From RYN-230 sp963793825 (GTDB lineage Bacteria; Actinomycetota; Actinomycetes; Streptosporangiales; Streptosporangiaceae), in contig CAWCBE010000007.1 in assembly GCA_963793825.1 (NCBI GenBank), positions 372,001 through 436,000 on the forward strand: 64,000 bases of DNA, read 5' to 3'. Positions within the stretch are counted from its first letter, which is position 1. Each line of letters begins with the position of its first letter. The notes beneath the pieces were generated by a model that saw only the letters and a list, made by a program, of their open reading frames with translations, did not search any database and was not told the DNA's origin. Shown here piece after piece: positions 9,062 through 17,449 of the stretch. The position numbers and the translations under genes were made by a program.

Positions 9062-10635
9062 TCCGGCGCGGCGGCCGTCCCCTGGACCAGCGGCGCGTCG
9101 TCGTCGGCCGGGCTGATGACCGGGGCGAACCGCTTGCGCCGGCCGACGGCCAGGTAGTAGATCAGGCCGATCAGCGTGATGACCACCGCCACGGTCCACA
9201 GGATCGGGATCCGGTTCAGGAACCCGATCCCGAAGCTCAGCAGCCCGGCGGTCTGCCTCGGCTCGGGGTTGCTGGCCACCCGCGGCCAGGCGAAGTTGAC
9301 CAGCATGGCCCCGCCGTAGGCCAGCGCGAGGACGTTGACCACCGGGCCCCAGCGGCGCAGGCTGAACGGCGCGCTGACCTTCGGCCAGCCGCGCAGCCGG
9401 GCCCGCATGATGACCAGGTTGCCCAGGAAGTAGCTGAGGTAGATCATCCCGGTCGCGGCGATGGCGATGATCCCGGCCCCGGAGTACTTGAGGAACGGCA
9501 CCGCGGCCAGCAGCGCGATCACGATGCAGGCCCACACCGGGGTGTGCAGGGTCGGCGAGACCCTGGACCACGCCCCGGAGAACGGCAGCTGGTTGTCCCG
9601 GGCCATGCCGAAGCACAGCCGGATGGTGGCGGCCAGGATGGACAGGCAGCAGACGAAGATGGCCGCCGACACGACCAGCAGGTAGACGGTGGCCAGGGCG
9701 GGCGAGAAGTTGGCCTCGATCACGTTGGCCGGGTTCCAGCCCAGGCCGCCGTTCCCGGTGATCGCGGTGTGCAGGTTCGGGATGGCCATCAGGACGCCGA
9801 GCAGGAACACGCCACCGATGATGAACGCGCCGATCACCGAGTACAGCACCGCCTTGGGCGCGGCCCGGCGCGGGTCCCGGGTCTCCTCGGCCAGCGTCGA
9901 GGCGGTGTCGAAGCCGTAGATGACGAACAGGCTCATGAACATGGCGGCCAGGAACGTGCTCGGCCCGACGTGCAGGCCGCCGCTGTCGGTCACCACCCCG
10001 AGGCCCTGGTGGTTGTGGAAGATCAGCAGCACGATCGCGAACACGAACATGCCGAGGATCTCGAAGATCACCCCGGTGTTGTTGATCAGCGCGACCAGCC
10101 GCACGCCGAAGATATTCAGCACGGTGATGACGACCAGCACGATGAGCGCGACCACCAGCTGGGTGTGCAGGCTGGCCGCGTTCAGGCTGTGCCAGCCCAG
10201 CCCGTTCAGCGCCGGGATGAGCGCGATCGGGATGGTCGCCACCACGGCGGTCACGGTCAGGACGCCGGCGAACAGGTAGATCCAGCCGGTGAACCACGAG
10301 TACGGCCTGCTGGCCAGGTACTTGGTCCACTGGAACACCGACCCGGCCACCGGGTAGTGGCTGGACACCTCGGCGAAGTTCAGCGCGACCAGGAACTGGC
10401 CCGCCGCGACCACCGGCCAGGTCCAGATGAACACCCCGCCGATGGTGGTCAGGCCCAGCGCGAACAGGGTGAAGATGCCGGTCGAGGGCGAGATGTAGCT
10501 GAACGCGACCGCGAACGAGCTGCCCAGCCCGAGCGAGCGTTTCAGCTCCTGCTTGTACCCGAACCGGGCCAGGTCGGCGGAGTCCCGGTGTTGTCCGGCG
10601 CTGTGCTGGTCGGCGGAGAGATCGGGGCCGCTCAT
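9058..10635 (-). CDS. APC-superfamily amino acid/amine permease
   Basis: Predicted 525-residue membrane transporter with about 12 helices. After a cytoplasmic start (RFGYKQELKRSLG) comes FAVAFSYISPSTGIF, the first helix of the APC (basic amino acid/amine) family. AEVSSHYPVAGSVFQWTKYL is the usual second signature. ATG 10635 follows a clear GGGAGGA. The transcript continues into the GntR gene. Given the divergent choline-kinase-like and methylamine-oxidase genes, the cargo may be an amine such as choline, ethanolamine or an N-methylated glycine; this is inference. Confidence 0.88.
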   Translation of the reverse strand: MSGPDLSADQHSAGQHRDSADLARFGYKQELKRSLGLGSSFAVAFSYISPSTGIFTLFALGLTTIGGVFIWTWPVVAAGQFLVALNFAEVSSHYPVAGSVFQWTKYLASRPYSWFTGWIYLFAGVLTVTAVVATIPIALIPALNGLGWHSLNAASLHTQLVVALIVLVVITVLNIFGVRLVALINNTGVIFEILGMFVFAIVLLIFHNHQGLGVVTDSGGLHVGPSTFLAAMFMSLFVIYGFDTASTLAEETRDPRRAAPKAVLYSVIGAFIIGGVFLLGVLMAIPNLHTAITGNGGLGWNPANVIEANFSPALATVYLLVVSAAIFVCCLSILAATIRLCFGMARDNQLPFSGAWSRVSPTLHTPVWACIVIALLAAVPFLKYSGAGIIAIAATGMIYLSYFLGNLVIMRARLRGWPKVSAPFSLRRWGPVVNVLALAYGGAMLVNFAWPRVASNPEPRQTAGLLSFGIGFLNRIPILWTVAVVITLIGLIYYLAVGRRKRFAPVISPADDDAPLVQGTAAAPE

Positions 10636-10678
10636 CGCTGGTCCTCCCTTGGCCTGGGAGCCGCACGGGTTGACGCGT

Positions 10679-10708
10679 AGCGTAAAGTCCCGCCGAACTT
10701 ACTGTCTA
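10679..10708 (-). promoter_or_regulatory. promoter of the permease-gntR operon
   Basis: On the minus strand TAGACA (10703-10708) is followed after 18 bases by TACGCT (10679-10684), giving a leader of about 40 bases before ATG 10635. The -35 matches five of six consensus bases and overlaps the operator at 10704-10711. Confidence 0.45.
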
Positions 10709-10711
10709 GAC
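10704..10711. promoter_or_regulatory. HutC-type operator 1 (GTCTAGAC)
   Basis: Perfect palindrome matching GT-N-TA-N-AC of the HutC subfamily of GntR regulators. It covers most of the predicted -35 box of the permease operon. Confidence 0.6.
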
Positions 10712-10721
10712 CCTTTCTGCT

Positions 10722-10920
10722 GTGCTTAGGCCTCCCCGGGGTCCGGGGGCCGCTCCCCGGGCTGGCCGGGGCTTATCCGCTGGCGGATGCGCGGGGGTCC
10801 GGGGGGTCGCCCCCCGGGCTAGCCGGGCTTATCCGCTGGCGAGGCGGGGTGCGCCGCAGGCGTGCCCCCGCCGAGCCGGCGGATGCGCGGGGGTCCGGGG
10901 GTCGCCCCCCGGGCTAGCAG
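10722..10920. repeat. cluster of three GC-rich hairpin repeats
   Basis: Three copies fill the divergent intergenic region at about 10722-10762, 10770-10822 and 10870-10920. The core is GCGGGGGTCCGGGGGG, TCG, CCCCCCGGGCTAGC, a near-perfect hairpin with a three-base loop, flanked by TTATCCGCTGGCGGATGC. Degenerate copies lie inside treY (1488-1545) and at the start of the downstream oxidoreductase (11916-11960). They resemble REP/BIME-type elements. Confidence 0.6.
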
Positions 10921-10923
10921 AGC

Positions 10924-10931
10924 GTCTAGAC
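10924..10931. promoter_or_regulatory. HutC-type operator 2 (GTCTAGAC)
   Basis: Identical to operator 1 and placed 33 bases before ATG 10964. It overlaps the -35 box TAGACC (10927-10932) of the predicted kinase promoter. Confidence 0.6.
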
Positions 10932-10955
10932 CTTTTCCGGCCGGGGCTCTACCCT
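10927..10955 (+). promoter_or_regulatory. promoter of the kinase-oxidoreductase operon
   Basis: TAGACC (10927-10932), 17 bases, then TACCCT (10950-10955). Initiation would fall near 10962, so the transcript would be almost leaderless. Confidence 0.4.
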
Positions 10956-10963
10956 GCGGTCCC

Positions 10964-11890
10964 ATGGGAGACGTGGCCGCCGCACCGCCCGCCGACCCGG
11001 CCGCCCTGTTCGACCGGGTGCCCGCGCTGGCCACGGCACCGCGCGAGATCACCCCCTTGCCCGGCGGCCTGACCAACCGGAACTACAAGGTCGCCACGCC
11101 GGACGGGATGTTCGTCGCCCGGGTGTGGACACCGGGTGACCTGCTCGCCATCGACCGGGACGCCGAGCATCACAACTCGGTGGCCGCCGCGGCGGCCGGG
11201 GTGGGCGCCCCGGTGGTGGCCTACCAGCCGGCCGACTGCATCCTGGTGCTCCGCTACCTCGACGGCCGCACGCTGCGCAACGAGGACGTCCGCGACCCGG
11301 CCATCCTGCCGCGGGTCGCCCGCGCCTGCCGGGCGCTGCACGCCGGGCCCCGGTTCGCCGGCGAGTTCAACATGTTCGAGGTGCAGCGGCGCTACCTGGC
11401 GGCCGCCCGGGCGCACGGCATCGCCGTCCCGGACGGCTACCTGGACCTGATGCCCCAGCTGGACGCGGCCCGCACGGCCCTGGCGGTGCGGGCCACGCCG
11501 ACCGTGCCGTGCAACAACGACCTGCTGGCGGCCAACTTCATCGACGACGGCAACCGGATCTGGCTGATCGACTACGAATACTCCGGCAACAACGACCCCT
11601 GCTTCGAGCTGGGCAACATCGGCGCCGAATGCGGGCTGCCCCCGGACGGCCTCGCTGAGCTGGTGCGGGAGTACTACGGGAGGCCGTTGAGAAATAAGGT
11701 GGCCCGGGCCCGCGTCCTGGGCCTGGTCGGCGCCTACGGATGGACGCTGTGGGGGGTGATCCAGCAGGCGGCCAGCCCGCTCGACTTCGACTTCGGCGGC
11801 TGGGCGATGGCGCGCTACGAATTCGCGGCGGCCGGCCTGGCCGGCCCGGGCTTCCGGCAGCTGCTGGACGACGTGGTGCGCGATGACTGA
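10964..11890 (+). CDS. choline/ethanolamine kinase-like phosphotransferase
   Basis: Predicted 308-residue APH-fold kinase. GGLTNRNYKVATPDG (about 28) is the nucleotide-binding start of choline kinases. PCNNDLLAANFI is the catalytic loop, with Asn where most relatives have His before Asn-Asp. IDYEYSGNNDPCFELGNI is the metal-binding choline-kinase segment. ATG 10964 is used; the longer open frame reads through repeat DNA. It overlaps the oxidoreductase gene by eight bases and is controlled from a HutC-type operator. Phosphorylation of choline, ethanolamine or a related amino alcohol is the best guess. Confidence 0.85.
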   Translation: MGDVAAAPPADPAALFDRVPALATAPREITPLPGGLTNRNYKVATPDGMFVARVWTPGDLLAIDRDAEHHNSVAAAAAGVGAPVVAYQPADCILVLRYLDGRTLRNEDVRDPAILPRVARACRALHAGPRFAGEFNMFEVQRRYLAAARAHGIAVPDGYLDLMPQLDAARTALAVRATPTVPCNNDLLAANFIDDGNRIWLIDYEYSGNNDPCFELGNIGAECGLPPDGLAELVREYYGRPLRNKVARARVLGLVGAYGWTLWGVIQQAASPLDFDFGGWAMARYEFAAAGLAGPGFRQLLDDVVRDD

Positions 11891-14411
11891 CCCGGCGCAA
11901 GCCTCGGCGCGGAGCGGCGAGCGGGGGGATCCGGAGGGTCGCCTCCCCGGGCCAGCACGCTATCGCATCGTCATCATCGGCGGCGGCGTCATCGGCACCA
12001 GCACCGCCTACCACCTGGCCCATCTGGGCTGCACCGACGTGCTGCTGCTGGAGCAGGGGCAGCTGTCCTGCGGCACCACCTGGCACGCGGCCGGGCTGGT
12101 CGGCCAGCTGCGCGCCTCGGAGAGCGGCACCCGGCTGGTGCAGTACTCCACCGAGCTGTACTCCGGGCTGGAGGCGGAGACCGGGCTGTCCGCCGGGTTC
12201 CGCCGCTGTGGCGGGCTCATCGTGGCCCGCACCCCAGAACGGCTCACCCAGCTGCGCCGGACCGCGGCGGCCGCGGCCGCGTTCGGCCTGCAGGCCGAGC
12301 TGCTCACCCCGGCGCAGGCCGGGGCGCGGTACCCGCTGATGGAGACGGCCGACCTGACCGGGGCGATCTGGCTGCCGGACGACGGCAAGGCCAACCCGAC
12401 CGACCTGACCTACGCGCTGGCCAAGGGCGCCCGCAACCGGGGCGTCACGATCCGGGAGCGGGCCCGGGTGACCGGGATCCTGGCCACCGAGCGGGCGGCG
12501 GGCGGCCGGGTGGTGACCGGGGTGTGCACCGACGAGGGCGGCATCGAGGCGGAGATCGTGGTCAACTGCGCCGGGCAGTGGGCCAAGCAGGTCGGCGGCT
12601 GGGCCGGGGTGACCGTGCCGCTGCACTCCTGCGAGCACTTCTACGTGGTCACCGACCAGATCGACGGGATGCACCGGGACCTGCCGGTGCTGCGCGACCC
12701 GGACGGGTACACCTACCTCAAGGAGGAAGTGGGCGGCCTGCTGGTCGGTGGCTTCGAGCCGGAGGCCAAGCCGTGGGTCGACCCCGGGCAGATCCCGTAC
12801 CCGTTCGAGTTCCAGCTGCTCGGCGAGGACTGGGAGCACTTCGGGATCCTCATGGAGCAGGCCCAGCTGCGCATCCCGGCGCTGCGCGAGGCCGGCATCA
12901 AGAAGTTCTACAACGGCCCGGAGAGCTTCACGCCGGACAACCAGTTCATCATCGGCGAGGCCCCGGAGCTGCGCGGCTTCTTCGTGGCGGCCGGCTTCAA
13001 CTCGGTCGGCATCGCCTCGGCGGGCGGGGCGGGCCGGGCGCTCGCGCAGTGGATCCTGTCCGGGGATCCCGGGCTGGACCTGACCAGCGCGGATATCCGG
13101 CGGTTCGCCCGGTTCCACGGCAACACCAGCTGGCTGCGCGACCGGGTCGGCGAGGTGCTCGGGCTGCACTACGCGGTGCCCTGGCCGAACCGGGAACTGC
13201 GCAGCGCACGGCCGCTGCGCCGCTCCCCCGTGCACCACCTGCTGGAGCAGGCGGGCGCGTGCTTCGGCAGCCGGATGGGCTGGGAGCGGCCCAACGTGTT
13301 CGCCCCGCCCGGGGTGGCGCCGGAGATCGGCTACTCGTGGGACGCCCCGAACTGGCTGCCCTGGTCCGCGGCCGAGCAGCGGGCCGCCCGCCGGGACGTG
13401 GCCCTGTTCGACCAGACCTCGTTCTCCAAGTACCTGGTGACCGGGCCAGGCGCCGAGCAGGCGCTGCAGTGGCTGTGCACCGCGGACGTCGCGGTCCCGC
13501 CGGGCCGGGTGGTGTACACCGGGCTGCTCAACGAGGCCGGCCGGTACGAGTCCGACCTGACCGTGACCCGGCTGTCCGCCGGGGAATTCCTGCTGGTCAG
13601 CAGCTCGGCCACCACCGAGCGGGACAAAGATCTCATTACCGGGCGGATGCCCGCGGGTGCTCACGCCAGCCTGGTCAACGTGACCTCGGCCTATGCCGTG
13701 TTGGGCCTGATGGGGCCGCGGTCGCGGGAACTGCTGGGGGCCGTGTCCCCCGATGACTTCAGCGATGCCGCGTTCCCCTTCGGTACCAGCCGGGAGATCA
13801 GCCTGGGCTACTTCACGGTGCGGGCCACCCGGATCACCTACGTGGGCGAGCTGGGCTGGGAACTGTACGTGCCAGCCGAGTGCGCGGTCGGCGTGTTCGA
13901 GGTGCTGGCCGCGTCCGGTGCGGCCGCCGGGCTGGTGAACGCGGGCTACTACACGATCGAGTCGATGCGCCTGGAGAAGGGTTACCGGGCCTTCGGCCGG
14001 GAGCTGACCCCGGAGTACGGCCCGGTGGAGGCGGGCCTGCTGTTCGCCTGCAAGCTGGCGTCCGGTATCCCGTTCCTGGGCGCCGCCGCGGTACAGCGGG
14101 CCCGCGCCGAGGGGCCGCGGCGGCGGCTGGTCTCGGTCCTGGCTGGCCCGCAGGCCCCGCTGCTGTGGGGCGGTGAGCTGCTGCTCCGCAACGGCGTGCC
14201 GGCCGGCCAGCTTACCTCGGGGGCCTGGGGGGCGGCCGTCGGCGGCCCGGTCGGCCTGGGTTACCTCTGGGATCCCTCCGGCGGGGTGGTCGGCCGGGAC
14301 TTCGTCGCGTCCGGGCGGTACGAGGTGAACGCCGGCGGCGTGATCGTCCCGGCCCGGGTGAGCCTGCGGCCGCCCTTCGACCCGGATGGCGCGCGGGTCC
14401 GCGGCCGCTGA
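11883..14411 (+). CDS. FAD-dependent oxidoreductase with GcvT domains (dimethylglycine oxidase/sarcosine dehydrogenase-like)
   Basis: Predicted 842-residue two-part enzyme. Residues about 28-400 form a DAO-type FAD domain: VIIGGGVIGTSTAYHL, then CGTTWHAAGL, whose His carries covalent FAD in sarcosine and dimethylglycine dehydrogenases. The C-terminal half is GcvT-like (folate-binding): ALFDQTSFSKYLVTGPGA, TRITYVGELGWELYVP and ESMRLEKGYRAFGRELT. Relatives oxidise N-methyl groups and pass the one-carbon unit to tetrahydrofolate. ATG 11883 overlaps the kinase stop. The first 27 residues (SGERGDPEGRLPGPA) come from a copy of the hairpin repeat. With the permease and kinase it suggests use of choline- or betaine-derived amines. 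Confidence 0.9.
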   Translation: MTDPAQASARSGERGDPEGRLPGPARYRIVIIGGGVIGTSTAYHLAHLGCTDVLLLEQGQLSCGTTWHAAGLVGQLRASESGTRLVQYSTELYSGLEAETGLSAGFRRCGGLIVARTPERLTQLRRTAAAAAAFGLQAELLTPAQAGARYPLMETADLTGAIWLPDDGKANPTDLTYALAKGARNRGVTIRERARVTGILATERAAGGRVVTGVCTDEGGIEAEIVVNCAGQWAKQVGGWAGVTVPLHSCEHFYVVTDQIDGMHRDLPVLRDPDGYTYLKEEVGGLLVGGFEPEAKPWVDPGQIPYPFEFQLLGEDWEHFGILMEQAQLRIPALREAGIKKFYNGPESFTPDNQFIIGEAPELRGFFVAAGFNSVGIASAGGAGRALAQWILSGDPGLDLTSADIRRFARFHGNTSWLRDRVGEVLGLHYAVPWPNRELRSARPLRRSPVHHLLEQAGACFGSRMGWERPNVFAPPGVAPEIGYSWDAPNWLPWSAAEQRAARRDVALFDQTSFSKYLVTGPGAEQALQWLCTADVAVPPGRVVYTGLLNEAGRYESDLTVTRLSAGEFLLVSSSATTERDKDLITGRMPAGAHASLVNVTSAYAVLGLMGPRSRELLGAVSPDDFSDAAFPFGTSREISLGYFTVRATRITYVGELGWELYVPAECAVGVFEVLAASGAAAGLVNAGYYTIESMRLEKGYRAFGRELTPEYGPVEAGLLFACKLASGIPFLGAAAVQRARAEGPRRRLVSVLAGPQAPLLWGGELLLRNGVPAGQLTSGAWGAAVGGPVGLGYLWDPSGGVVGRDFVASGRYEVNAGGVIVPARVSLRPPFDPDGARVRGR
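11916..11960. repeat. hairpin repeat at the 5' end of the oxidoreductase gene
   Basis: CGGAGCGGCGAGCGGGGGG, then a CCGGAGG/CCTCCCCGG hairpin and GGGCCAGC. A degenerate copy of the 10722-10920 repeats, translated in frame as a leader before the Rossmann fold. Confidence 0.5.
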
Positions 14412-14496
14412 CCCGGGGCGCCGCGCCCGCAGCCGCCGCGCCCGGGCCGCCGCTGACCCGGACGGCCGCGCCCGGGCCGCCGCGCCCGCCCCGCGA

Positions 14497-14523
14497 ACTA
14501 CATGGCCGGCCCAGTCATGTAGT
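14497..14523. promoter_or_regulatory. inverted repeat ACTACATG-N11-CATGTAGT
   Basis: The 8-bp arms are at 14497-14504 and 14516-14523, in the gap between the oxidoreductase stop and the SulP start (14595). It could be an operator for the transporter or a weak terminator. The preceding 14403-14490 holds GC-rich duplications that repeat the stop region (CCGCTGACCCGG twice). Confidence 0.4.
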
Positions 14524-14594
14524 GCAGACTGCAGCAAAGCTTCAATCACCGATTCGGGATCCGGCACGGAACAGCCCGCGATAGGGGGCACGAG

Positions 14595-16301
14595 GTGACC
14601 ACGGCGCCGCGGTGGGCGCGGCCTCAGGGCTGGCCGGTGCTCGGCGGCATCCGGCCGGTCCAGCGGGCCCAGCTGGGCGGGGACCTGCTGGCCGGGCTCA
14701 CCCTCGCCGCGCTGGGCATCCCGGAGGTGCTCGGCTACGCCCGGATCGCCGGCATGCCGGTGGTGACCGGGCTGTACACGCTGCTGCTGCCGATGGCCCT
14801 GTTCGCCGTGCTGGGCGGGTCACGGCACCTAGTGGTCGCGGCCGACTCGGCGACCGCGGCACTGCTGGCCGGCGCGCTGGTCCGGCTGGCCGTGCCGCAG
14901 TCCCCGGGCTATGTCCGGCTGGCCGGGCTGGCCGCCCTGCTCACCGGCGTGCTGCTGCTGCTGGCCCGGCTGGCCCGGCTCGGTTTCCTGGCCAGCTTCC
15001 TGTCCCGCACCGTGCTGCTCGGGTTCCTCACCGGGGTTGGCATCCAGGTCGCGATCGGCCAGCTGCCGGACATGCTGGGCATCACCGCGCCCAGCCCGCA
15101 CACGCTGGTCAAGCTGGCCCAGACGGTCACCGCGCTGGGCACCGCGCAGCCGGCCACCGTGGCGGTGTCCGTCTCGGTGATCGCGGTGATGCTGGCCGCC
15201 CGGCGGATCACCCGGCGGATCCCAGGCGCGCTGATCGCGGTGACCGGGGCCATCCTGGCCAGCTGGGCGATCGGCCTGCAGGCCCATGGCGTGCGGGTGC
15301 TCGGCCCAGTGCCGCGCGGACTGCCCCGGCTGACCCTGCCCGCCCTCGGGGTGCACGACGCGGTGGCGCTGCTGGGCACGTCCGCGTCGATCTTCATCGT
15401 CATCCTGGCCCAGAGCGCCGCCACGGCGCGCGCCTACGCGGCCAAGCACGATGAGCCGTTCAGCACCGACGCCGACCTGGTCGGGCTCGGCGCCGGCAAC
15501 ATCGCCGCCGCGTTCACCGGCACCTTCGTGGTCAACGGCAGCCCGACCAAGACCCAGATCGTGGACGACGCGGGCGGCCGGAGCCAGCTGGCCTCGCTGA
15601 CCACCTGCGCGCTGGCCGCGGTTGTCCTGCTGGTGGCCACTGGCCCGCTGCGGTACCTGCCCATCGCGGCGCTCGCCGCGGTGGTCTTCCTCATCGGCGC
15701 CGAACTGGTCGACGTGCGCGGGATGCGGCGCCTCCGGGCCGTGCGGGGAGGCGAGTTCGCCGTCGCCCTGGTGACGGCGGCGGCCGTGGTGGCGCTCGGC
15801 ATCCAGTGGGGCATCGGCCTGGCGGTGGTCGCGTCCATCATCGATCACCTCCGGCACAGCTACCGGCCCCGCAGCTACCTGCTGGTGAAGTCGGCCGCCG
15901 GGCACTGGCAGCCGGCCCCGGTGGCGCCGGGAGCGCGGACCGAGCCGGGGCTGGTGGTCTACCGGTTCGGCACCAGCCTGTATTACGCGAACGCGGCCCG
16001 GTTCGCCGAGGACCTGCTCAGCCTGACCACGCACGGCGACCCGCTGCGCTGGCTGGTGCTGGACAGCGCGGCCATCGGGGACGTGGACTACACCGCATCG
16101 GGGATCCTGGCCACGGTCATCCGGCGGCTGCACGTGGCAGGCATCCAGGTGATCGTGACCAGCATGGCGGACCCGGTCCGGGACCAGCTCCGGCACTACG
16201 GGATCAGCGGCAGCGATGGCCCGGACGCGTTCCTGGACACCCCCGGCGAGGCCCTAGAGGCGTTCCAGGCCGGGGGCACCGGGGCCGTCCCGCCGGGCTA
16301 G
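14595..16301 (+). CDS. SulP-family anion transporter with STAS domain
   Basis: Predicted 568-residue membrane protein. About 11-12 helices span residues 25-425, with GIPEVLGYARIAGMPVVTGLYT (first helices) and GSPTKTQIVDDAGGRSQL, marks of SulP permeases. A cytoplasmic STAS domain (about 450-560) has VVYRFGTSLYYANAARF and LVLDSAAIGDVDYTASGIL. Possible cargo is sulfate, bicarbonate or another anion; sequence does not decide. The start is GTG 14595 after GCACGAG. Its stop overlaps the fahA stop on the other strand by two bases (CTAG). Confidence 0.9.
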   Translation: MTTAPRWARPQGWPVLGGIRPVQRAQLGGDLLAGLTLAALGIPEVLGYARIAGMPVVTGLYTLLLPMALFAVLGGSRHLVVAADSATAALLAGALVRLAVPQSPGYVRLAGLAALLTGVLLLLARLARLGFLASFLSRTVLLGFLTGVGIQVAIGQLPDMLGITAPSPHTLVKLAQTVTALGTAQPATVAVSVSVIAVMLAARRITRRIPGALIAVTGAILASWAIGLQAHGVRVLGPVPRGLPRLTLPALGVHDAVALLGTSASIFIVILAQSAATARAYAAKHDEPFSTDADLVGLGAGNIAAAFTGTFVVNGSPTKTQIVDDAGGRSQLASLTTCALAAVVLLVATGPLRYLPIAALAAVVFLIGAELVDVRGMRRLRAVRGGEFAVALVTAAAVVALGIQWGIGLAVVASIIDHLRHSYRPRSYLLVKSAAGHWQPAPVAPGARTEPGLVVYRFGTSLYYANAARFAEDLLSLTTHGDPLRWLVLDSAAIGDVDYTASGILATVIRRLHVAGIQVIVTSMADPVRDQLRHYGISGSDGPDAFLDTPGEALEAFQAGGTGAVPPG

Positions 16302-17449
16302 TACCGGGCTGCTACCGTGCCGCCGGCGCAGCCGAGCTCGATCCGCGAGCCGGCCGGGCCAGGCGCCGAGCCGCACAGGGTGACGCTGTCGCCATCGGCC
16401 AGGTAGCCGAGTGACCGTCCGCCGGGCAGCAGCAGGGGATCCCGGCCACCCGAGGTCAGCTCCAGCAGTGAGCCCTGCTCGTCCCGGCGGAAACTGGACA
16501 CCGTCCCGGACCCGTACAGGTCGCCGGTCCGCACCGGGGCGCCGTTCACGGTGAGGTGGGCGAGCTGCTGCGCGGCGGTCCAGTACATGGCGGCGAACCG
16601 CGGCCGGGAGACGACCTGGCCGTTCACCCTCACGGCCAGGTCAATATCCAGCCCCCATGGCTGGCTGGAGCGCAGGTACTCCAGGGGCACCGGGTCCTGG
16701 GCGGGCGGCACCACCCTGGCCTGCTCCAGCGCGGCCAGCGGGATGACCCACGGGGAGATCGTGGTGGCGAACGACTTGCTGAGGAACGGCCCGAGCGGGC
16801 GTGACTCAAACGCCTGGATGTCCCGTGCGCTCCAGTCGATCAGCAGCACCACGCCGAAGACATGCGCGGCGAACTCGTCGACCGGTACCGGCTGGCCGGG
16901 AGGAGAGCCCGCCCCGACCACGAACCCGACTTCCGCCTCGAAATCCAGCCGCCGGGTGGGAGCCAGGTCAGGCCGCCCGTGGCCGGGGGCGATCGGGCCC
17001 TGCGGGCGCCGTACCGGGGTCCCGCTGACCACCACGGTGCCGGCCCGCCCGTGGTAGCCGACCGGCATCTCCCGCCAGTTGCTGGCCAGCGACGGGTCGG
17101 CCGGCCGGAGGATCCGCGCGGCGTTGGTGGCGTGCTCCAGCGACGAGTAGAAATCCGTGTAGTCCGCCACCTCGAAGGGCAGGTGCAGGCTGGCCTCGGC
17201 GATCGGCACCGTGCCGGTGATCTGGCCGCCGCGGATGAAGCCGAGCAGGCGTTCCCTGGCCCGCTGCCACGCCCGCGGGCCACGGGCCATGAAGGCGTTC
17301 AGCGAGGGCACGGCGAAGATGGGGTCGCCGAACGCCCGCTCCAGGTCGATGATGTGCGTGCCCAGGGCCGCCCCCACCCGGGGACGGTCAGTGCCGCGGG
17401 AGAACACGCAGTACGGCAGGGCGTGCTCAGTGAAGGTCAGCGTGGTCAA
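16298..17449 (-). CDS. fahA: fumarylacetoacetase
   Basis: Predicted 383-residue enzyme that cleaves fumarylacetoacetate to fumarate and acetoacetate, the end of homogentisate breakdown. Motifs: DFYSSLEHATNAARI, MPVGYHGRAGTVVVSG, FEAEVGFVVG (metal Glu) and DWSARDIQAFE (metal Asp). The start is TTG 17449, overlapping the GntR stop as TTGA; no ATG or GTG lies before the conserved LPYCVFS. It is third in the hmgA-gntR-fahA unit. The usual isomerase step is not visible here and may be encoded elsewhere or done by mycothiol. Confidence 0.93.
   Translation of the reverse strand: MTTLTFTEHALPYCVFSRGTDRPRVGAALGTHIIDLERAFGDPIFAVPSLNAFMARGPRAWQRARERLLGFIRGGQITGTVPIAEASLHLPFEVADYTDFYSSLEHATNAARILRPADPSLASNWREMPVGYHGRAGTVVVSGTPVRRPQGPIAPGHGRPDLAPTRRLDFEAEVGFVVGAGSPPGQPVPVDEFAAHVFGVVLLIDWSARDIQAFESRPLGPFLSKSFATTISPWVIPLAALEQARVVPPAQDPVPLEYLRSSQPWGLDIDLAVRVNGQVVSRPRFAAMYWTAAQQLAHLTVNGAPVRTGDLYGSGTVSSFRRDEQGSLLELTSGGRDPLLLPGGRSLGYLADGDSVTLCGSAPGPAGSRIELGCAGGTVAARY

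Noticed and set aside
9062..10666. An N-terminal extension of the GntR frame to about 794 residues
   Set aside because: It lies out of frame over the permease gene; the GTG at 9061 with GTGA overlap is the proper start.
11538..14591. A 1017-residue minus-strand frame
   Set aside because: It is the antisense shadow of the kinase and FAD/GcvT genes; its composition is His/Gln/Arg-rich and shows no domain.
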